Below, in pieces: positions 23,052 to 26,952 of a stretch of DNA of 26,952 bases. The DNA is from CAZEPJ01 sp964514105 (GTDB lineage Bacteria; Desulfobacterota; Desulfocorpusculales; Desulfocorpusculum): positions 1-26,952 of the forward strand of contig CAZEPJ010000060.1 in NCBI GenBank assembly GCA_964514105.1, given 5' to 3'. Within the stretch, counting starts at the first letter, position 1. Each line of letters begins with the position of its first letter. The notes beneath the pieces are model-generated. The model saw only the letters and a list, made by a program, of their open reading frames with translations. It ran no database searches and was not told the DNA's origin. The position numbers were made by a program, and so were the translations under genes.

Positions 23052-23117
23052 CGGGCGATGCCGAACCCGCCCCCTTGGGGTTGGCTGTGCGTTTGTCTCC
23101 TTCCTAAGGCCCGTCGC

Positions 23118-24272
23118 TCACCCCTTCGGGGTGACCGCGCCTCCCGGGCACTGGGACGGTCCTTTCAGCGCCTTCACCCGGCTTTCGACGGCGTCAGCAT
23201 AGGCGTCGAATACCCGAGCGAGAAGGAGGTCTTCGTCTCCGGTCCTGTCCACCTTGTCGGCGAGCACACGGATGTTCGTGTTCGGGTCCACGCACTCCAG
23301 CTCACACAGGACCGGGACATCGTCTTCCACAAACAGATCCACCCTCGACCTTGTGATCTCACCATGGCCATAAATGGACATGGCCGTCGTGACAACGAAC
23401 CGGGCGAACCCCATCACGCTGTCCGGAAGCCGATCCGGTGGAACAAAGCTTCTCCGACTCATGCCGTCGCCTTTGAACAGCCCGGGCTTGCGAACGGCAC
23501 AGTGGCAACGATCATTGAAGAAGGTCAGGGAGTACTCGCCCAGCTCCACGCCGCGGATATACGGCTGGACGATGGCGCCGCCCCGCTTCCGATCGGCTGC
23601 GATGCGCGCGAAGCAGGCGCGGGCCGCTTGGGGCTCTCTGATCTCGAACCGGGATCTCTTGTCGGCGTCCAGCGGGATCCGAGTGCCGAGTCGATTGTAC
23701 ACAAACGTGTCCAGCCCATCGGCCGAAATGGCTGGCTTGATGACGATGTTGGAACCACGCCATGGATCGGCCCGGTCCAGGTCCGCCAGCACATGGTCCA
23801 AGGTCCTGCCCCCAAGGGATTCGATGGAACCGAAAGGAGACGGGCCGTCGATGTAGAAACGGGACGGCACGACGCGGCCTCGGGGCTGCATTGGCCCATG
23901 TCGATCGATCTGCTCGGCGAGAATCGGCAGGTATCGGTACTTCTGGAAGTTGTCCAGAAGGACCGTGAGACCGTTGATGGCCCGCCTCTTTCCGTCTTCC
24001 TCAAGGGCACGGAGCCATTCGACGTACTTCAATGGGAAAAGACACCCGTTCCAGGTTGAGCTGACGAAAACGGCATCGAACCGAATGAAATCGATTGCCC
24101 TGTCTTCCCAAGATACGATGCTCACCACATGGCCTCTCTCCATCAATCTTTTGGCCAGTCCCTTGTCGTCGTACCAGCCCTTGCCAGGGTTCCCGTACCA
24201 CGCGGCGACGTCTCGGTCGTCCTTTGGCTGCTCCAGGCCGGGCTGCACGGCAATGGCGATCCTGAGGCTCAT
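23118..24272 (-). CDS. ATP-grasp domain protein of unknown substrate
   Basis: This 384-residue cytoplasmic protein has an ATP-grasp fold of the type that joins an acid to an amine or thiol using ATP. A pre-ATP domain runs to about residue 110 (opening with IAIAVQPGLEQ). The ATP-binding part includes IVIKPAISADG (about 177-187), IVQPYIRGVELGEYSLTFFND with the metal/ATP site, and RSRVDLFVEDDVPVLCELECVDPNTN with the conserved Asp/Glu/Asn that coordinate magnesium. ATG 24272 has GGAGG ten bases upstream. No partner gene (peptide, siderophore or cofactor synthesis) lies beside it. Relatives are often linked to small secondary metabolites or glutathione-like ligation, but the substrate is not readable. 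Confidence 0.8.
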   Translation of the reverse strand: MSLRIAIAVQPGLEQPKDDRDVAAWYGNPGKGWYDDKGLAKRLMERGHVVSIVSWEDRAIDFIRFDAVFVSSTWNGCLFPLKYVEWLRALEEDGKRRAINGLTVLLDNFQKYRYLPILAEQIDRHGPMQPRGRVVPSRFYIDGPSPFGSIESLGGRTLDHVLADLDRADPWRGSNIVIKPAISADGLDTFVYNRLGTRIPLDADKRSRFEIREPQAARACFARIAADRKRGGAIVQPYIRGVELGEYSLTFFNDRCHCAVRKPGLFKGDGMSRRSFVPPDRLPDSVMGFARFVVTTAMSIYGHGEITRSRVDLFVEDDVPVLCELECVDPNTNIRVLADKVDRTGDEDLLLARVFDAYADAVESRVKALKGPSQCPGGAVTPKG

Positions 24273-24518
24273 GTCAGTAATTCCTCCTTTGAACAGACTT
24301 GACTCCCTCTGTGGGGGCGTTCGTCCAAGGGCAGTACGCCAAGAAGGGGGACTGGTGTCAATGGCCGGCTCGCCGCCCGCGTTCCCCGTGCAGACAAACC
24401 TCGGGTGAAGTGGGGGAGGGCGCCAATCAAGAGACGCTTTCCAGCCAGATGAGATGCTTCAACAAGCTCTGTGCCTGACAAGCGACCCCAAGGGGCACGA
24501 ACGGGGCTCACACCGCCG
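24273..24518. other. Divergent intergenic region between ATP-grasp gene and hldD promoter
   Basis: About 245 bases hold no gene I can support. A reading frame on the minus strand (24553-24269) overlaps the ATP-grasp start by ATGA, but its codon third positions and composition are unlike genuine genes here. I found no convincing promoter for the ATP-grasp gene. Confidence 0.5.
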
Positions 24519-24547
24519 TTGACAAACGCCTCCGGATTCTCTACATT
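24519..24547 (+). promoter_or_regulatory. Strong sigma70 promoter for hldD
   Basis: TTGACA (24519-24524) and TACATT (24542-24547) are separated by 17 bases. Transcription would begin near 24554 and leave a 250-base untranslated leader before hldD. Confidence 0.75.
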
Positions 24548-24553
24548 TGCCAC

Positions 24554-24803
24554 GTAACTATCCCCCCGGAAACGGGGAGGAGATCATAGCTATCGAGCCA
24601 TTGCGCAACCCCCGGGTTGCCCATCCGGGGAAAACGATTCACGGGTTCGGTTTCGCACCTCCCGGCCCTGAAGGGTCGGTCGCCTGCCAGAAGGTCGGAG
24701 AAACCCCAGCCTGTTGCGAACGGATGACATGGCGGCGGTGTGCTTGCATGGCCGCAGATGAACTGCTCTGTAGAGAATCCGGCCTGGATAAAGGGGGGTA
24801 CCC
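24554..24803 (+). ncRNA. Long structured 5' leader of hldD (possible cis-regulatory RNA)
   Basis: The leader contains several stable helices: CCCCG-GAAA-CGGGG (24564-24577), GCAACC-CCCG-GGTTGC (24605-24620), CCCCGG with CCGGGG (24610-24615 and 24625-24630), which excludes the previous one, and CCGGCCC-TGAA-GGGTCGG (24662-24679). A C6 run at 24562-24567 is complementary to the G6 ribosome-binding site of hldD at 24793-24798. I do not recognise a known riboswitch class. It may be a riboswitch, a thermosensor, or a separate small RNA. Confidence 0.45.
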
Positions 24804-25769
24804 ATGATCGTCGTCACCGGAGGGGCCGGGTTCATCGGGAGTCGGTTGATCCAGAGGCTCAACGAACTGGGTCAAAGCCACATTCTTGTTGTCGACCACC
24901 TGGGAACCTCTGAGAAGTGGCGGAACCTCGCGGGTCTGTGCTTCTCCGACTACATCCACAAGGACACCTTTGTCTGCTCTTTGGAGGCGGGCGCCTTTGG
25001 CCGCCGGATCGAAGCCGTGTTCCACCTGGGGGCCTGCTCGTCCACGACCGAGACGGATGTGGACTACCTGGTGGAAAACAACTACCGTTACACCGCGCGG
25101 TTGGCCGCCTGGTGCCTGGAGAGGCGTTCCTGCCGGTTCGTGTACGCCTCCAGCGCGGCCACCTACGGAGACGGCGCAGAGGGATACAGCGACCACGAGG
25201 AACGATTGCCCAGGTTGCGTCCTCTCAACGCGTACGGATTCTCCAAGCATCTCTTCGACCTGAAGGCTCTCCGTCTGGGGTGGCTTCGCCGGATCGCGGG
25301 GCTCAAGTACTTCAACGTGTACGGGCCCAACGAAGCCCACAAGGGAGAGATGCGAAGCGCGGTGAGCAAGGCGTTTCCGGACGTGCGGGATCGAGGCGTG
25401 ATGAGGCTCTTTCGATCTCATCGGGAAGACATCCAGGACGGCGAGCAGCGCCGGGATTTCATCTACGTGGACGACGCGGTGGAGATGACCCTCTTCTTTC
25501 TCGGGCGAGCTGACGTCAATGGGATCTACAACATCGGAACGGGCGAGGCCAGGACGTGGAACGATCTGGCCCGGGCGCTCTTCGCCACGATGGACCGCCC
25601 GGCGTCCATCGAGTACATTGACATGCCGGAAGAGCTCCGAGGGCGGTATCAGTATCGCACACAGGCCGACATGACCCGCCTGCGGGAAGCGGGCTGCGCC
25701 CATCGGTGCCGGAGCCTGGAAGAGGGGGTAGGGGAGTACGTCACCCGATATCTCCTGCCCGGGAAGTGA
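24804..25769 (+). CDS. hldD: ADP-L-glycero-D-manno-heptose-6-epimerase (HldD)
   Basis: HldD converts ADP-D-glycero-D-manno-heptose to the L-form used in the inner core of lipopolysaccharide. The protein has 321 residues (E. coli 310). The nucleotide-binding GGAGFIG is at residues 6-12. The HldD-specific DHLG ... KWRNL ... DYIHKDTF and HLGACSSTTETDVDYLVENNY segments follow. ASSAATYG supplies the catalytic Ser/Thr, and NAYGFSK the Tyr-x3-Lys. GLKYFNVYGPNE and RRDFIYVDDAV close the match. ATG 24804 is preceded by GGGGGG five bases upstream. A methyltransferase gene follows 87 bases later. Confidence 0.96.
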   Translation: MIVVTGGAGFIGSRLIQRLNELGQSHILVVDHLGTSEKWRNLAGLCFSDYIHKDTFVCSLEAGAFGRRIEAVFHLGACSSTTETDVDYLVENNYRYTARLAAWCLERRSCRFVYASSAATYGDGAEGYSDHEERLPRLRPLNAYGFSKHLFDLKALRLGWLRRIAGLKYFNVYGPNEAHKGEMRSAVSKAFPDVRDRGVMRLFRSHREDIQDGEQRRDFIYVDDAVEMTLFFLGRADVNGIYNIGTGEARTWNDLARALFATMDRPASIEYIDMPEELRGRYQYRTQADMTRLREAGCAHRCRSLEEGVGEYVTRYLLPGK

Positions 25770-25856
25770 CGGAGGGGTTCGCGGCCGATGCGCGGCCCCC
25801 TCCGGAAGGACGAACAGACCCGGCAGGTCCGCGAAGGACTGCGAAGGAGTTCGGAC

Positions 25857-26456
25857 ATGATGCGACGTTGGTTGGATTCCATCAGGCGAAGCCGATGGGG
25901 ATTCCAGTGGCGCTACTGGAGGCGGCAGACGCCGTGGGACACCCAGATCACGCCGCCGGAGGTGATGGAATTCATCGGCAACAATGCGCCGGGAAAAGCG
26001 CTGGACCTGGGCTGCGGCACCGGGACCAACGCCATCACCCTGGCCAGCCACGGCTGGGAGGTGACCGGAGTGGACTTTGCCCCCAGGGCTGTCCGAGAGG
26101 CGTGCCGCAAAGCCGAAGCCGCCGGATTGAGGATCGAGTTTCACGCGGCGGATGTGACCGATCTGGGGATGCTGACAGGACCTTACGACTACGTCCTGGA
26201 TATCGGATGCCTGTTCGTCCTGGACGGCGACGGGCGCAGGCGATACGCCAAAGAACTGGCCCGACTGACCAAACCATCCGCCTGGTACATGCTTTACGCC
26301 TGGCTCCCGCGGCCCTGGCAGGGCGGGTTGTGGGGCATCTCCGCGGAGGAGGTGGAGGCATTGATCGGGGGGCAGTTCCGCAGACTGCGCCACGTGATCG
26401 GCGAGGAGCGGGGCCACGGGTCTGTTTGGTACTGGTACCAAAGGCGGCAAGGATGA
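25857..26456 (+). CDS. Class I SAM-dependent methyltransferase
   Basis: This 199-residue cytoplasmic protein has a Rossmann SAM-binding domain: LDLGCGTGTNAITLA (motif I, about 49-63), TGVDFAPRAV (acidic ribose-binding loop) and FHAADVTDLGML. PWDTQITPPEVMEFI precedes motif I, as in tellurite/thiopurine-type and small-molecule methyltransferases. A DYVLDIGCLFVL segment follows. ATG 25857 is chosen because AAGGAG lies seven bases upstream; the frame extends to 25788 with Arg-rich residues. It is probably co-transcribed with hldD. The substrate is unknown. Confidence 0.85.
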   Translation: MMRRWLDSIRRSRWGFQWRYWRRQTPWDTQITPPEVMEFIGNNAPGKALDLGCGTGTNAITLASHGWEVTGVDFAPRAVREACRKAEAAGLRIEFHAADVTDLGMLTGPYDYVLDIGCLFVLDGDGRRRYAKELARLTKPSAWYMLYAWLPRPWQGGLWGISAEEVEALIGGQFRRLRHVIGEERGHGSVWYWYQRRQG

Positions 26457-26478
26457 ATCGGAAGAAAAGTCGGTTCCC

Positions 26479-26496
26479 CTGGGGCGCGGCCCCCAG
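26479..26496. terminator. GC hairpin between convergent methyltransferase and Fur-family genes
   Basis: CTGGGG and CCCCAG form a 6-bp stem around a CGCGGC loop in the 69-base convergent gap. No T-run follows on either strand, so any termination would be weak. Confidence 0.35.
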
Positions 26497-26525
26497 ATGC
26501 GCCCTCGCTTCCCATTCGCCACTCC

Positions 26526-26897
26526 TCAGGCCGCGCAGGACGGGCAGACGCCGAAGAGGAAGACCTCGTGCCCCTCGGTGATGAATCCTACGGGGAAGGG
26601 ATGATCTTTGTTGAGCGCGCATCCGGGAATGTCGAAGACACGGTGGCACGTTCGACAATGGAAGTGGTGATGGTGGTCCTTCCCGCTGCGCTCGTACATG
26701 GTCCCGAGGATCGGGTGGTTGAATCGGGCGAGCCACCCCGTGTCGGTGAGCATCTTCAAGTTCCGATAGACCGTGGCCAGATTCAGGGATCGAACCATAT
26801 CGCGCCCGATCCTCAAGACCTCCTCGGCAGTCAACGGATGGGAACCCTCCATGAAGACATTCTGTATGGCCGCTCTTTGGGAGGTGCGACGCTTCAA
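26526..26897 (-). CDS. Fur-family transcriptional regulator (PerR/Fur-like)
   Basis: This 123-residue protein has an N-terminal winged helix, with the recognition helix in LNLATVYRNLKML (38-50), and a C-terminal metal-binding dimerisation domain. That domain has a His cluster at 75-78 and His80, and two zinc-binding Cys pairs, Cys81-x2-Cys84 and Cys118-x2-Cys121. The length is short for the family (about 140), missing part of the N-terminal helix. The TTG at 26897 has AAAGGAG six bases upstream. The His-rich segment resembles PerR and Fur site 2; it could respond to iron, peroxide, zinc or nickel. A promoter must lie in or beyond the last 55 bases of the window. Confidence 0.9.
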   Translation of the reverse strand: MKRRTSQRAAIQNVFMEGSHPLTAEEVLRIGRDMVRSLNLATVYRNLKMLTDTGWLARFNHPILGTMYERSGKDHHHHFHCRTCHRVFDIPGCALNKDHPFPVGFITEGHEVFLFGVCPSCAA

Positions 26898-26952
26898 GGA
26901 ATCTCCTTTCTCCCGCCTTGGTGGGATTGTGACGTGACTGCAGGGCTGTTCT

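Noticed and set aside
23118..23134. TCACCCC-TTC-GGGGTGA hairpin as a terminator
   Set aside because: It lies inside the last codons of the ATP-grasp gene and no T-run follows on either strand.
23058..24059. 333-residue plus-strand frame opposite the ATP-grasp gene
   Set aside because: The minus-strand frame has ATP-grasp motifs and a good ribosome site; the plus frame has neither.
24269..24553. 94-residue minus-strand frame overlapping the ATP-grasp start by ATGA
   Set aside because: Third-position base use is unlike real genes here, no homology is evident, and its start lies under the hldD promoter.
24554..24803. Known RNA such as SRP RNA, tmRNA, RNase P or c-di-GMP riboswitch
   Set aside because: The conserved core sequences of these families were looked for by eye and not found.

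Overview
The window reads as a piece of chromosome from a GC-rich Gram-negative anaerobe or facultative anaerobe. An outer-membrane beta-barrel, a heptose epimerase for LPS core and UppP point to a diderm cell. SelD/YedF selenium genes and a NikR-controlled nickel ECF transporter of the NikMKLQO type are typical of Desulfobacterota (former Deltaproteobacteria). The lineage is an inference from gene content. No phage, IS element, CRISPR array, rRNA or tRNA was seen. Several genes appear to use GTG or TTG starts, so Met-only start calls would be wrong for about a third of them.

Layout. 1-2.6 kb: a Lon-family protease with its own promoter, converging on an MFS transporter / class II aldolase operon (2.5-4.5 kb, minus). 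4.6-5.0 kb: a small protein made of three 25-residue Cys repeats, closed by a strong terminator. 5.0-9.9 kb (minus): an aldehyde dehydrogenase and GlcF/GlcD-type glycolate or lactate oxidase subunits, with a 23S-rRNA-IVS-type four-helix protein lodged between glcD and glcF. 10.0-11.0 kb (minus): undecaprenyl-diphosphatase with an N-terminal extension. 11.2-12.9 kb (minus): selD, whose family start lies upstream of an in-frame UGA (selenocysteine), and yedF, which is broken by two apparent frameshifts. 13.1-14.7 kb (plus): a tightly overlapping operon of MauE/DoxX-type membrane protein, secreted rhodanese and C_GCAxxG_C_C redox protein, divergent from the selenium genes across an AT-rich island. 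14.7-17.6 kb (minus): a soluble four-PAS hybrid histidine kinase. 17.7-23.1 kb (plus): nikR, then a nickel uptake operon (NikM fused to NikK, NikL, outer-membrane barrel, NikQ, NikO with a His-rich tail). 23.1-24.3 kb (minus): an orphan ATP-grasp enzyme. 24.5-26.5 kb (plus): hldD behind a roughly 250-nt structured leader, then a SAM methyltransferase. 26.5-26.9 kb (minus): a Fur-family regulator.

How it fits together. Selenium activation (SelD, YedF) and dedicated nickel import (Nik) sit within 6 kb of each other. That would suit a cell making nickel and selenium enzymes such as [NiFeSe] hydrogenase, but no such enzyme is in this window. The aldolase, aldehyde dehydrogenase and GlcDF genes could form a route from a sugar phosphate through a short aldehyde to a 2-oxo acid. 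The most unusual points are the Sec-containing SelD with a downstream stem, the doubly shifted yedF, the thiol-redox operon opposite it, the switch-like hldD leader, and the fused and barrel-containing nickel operon.
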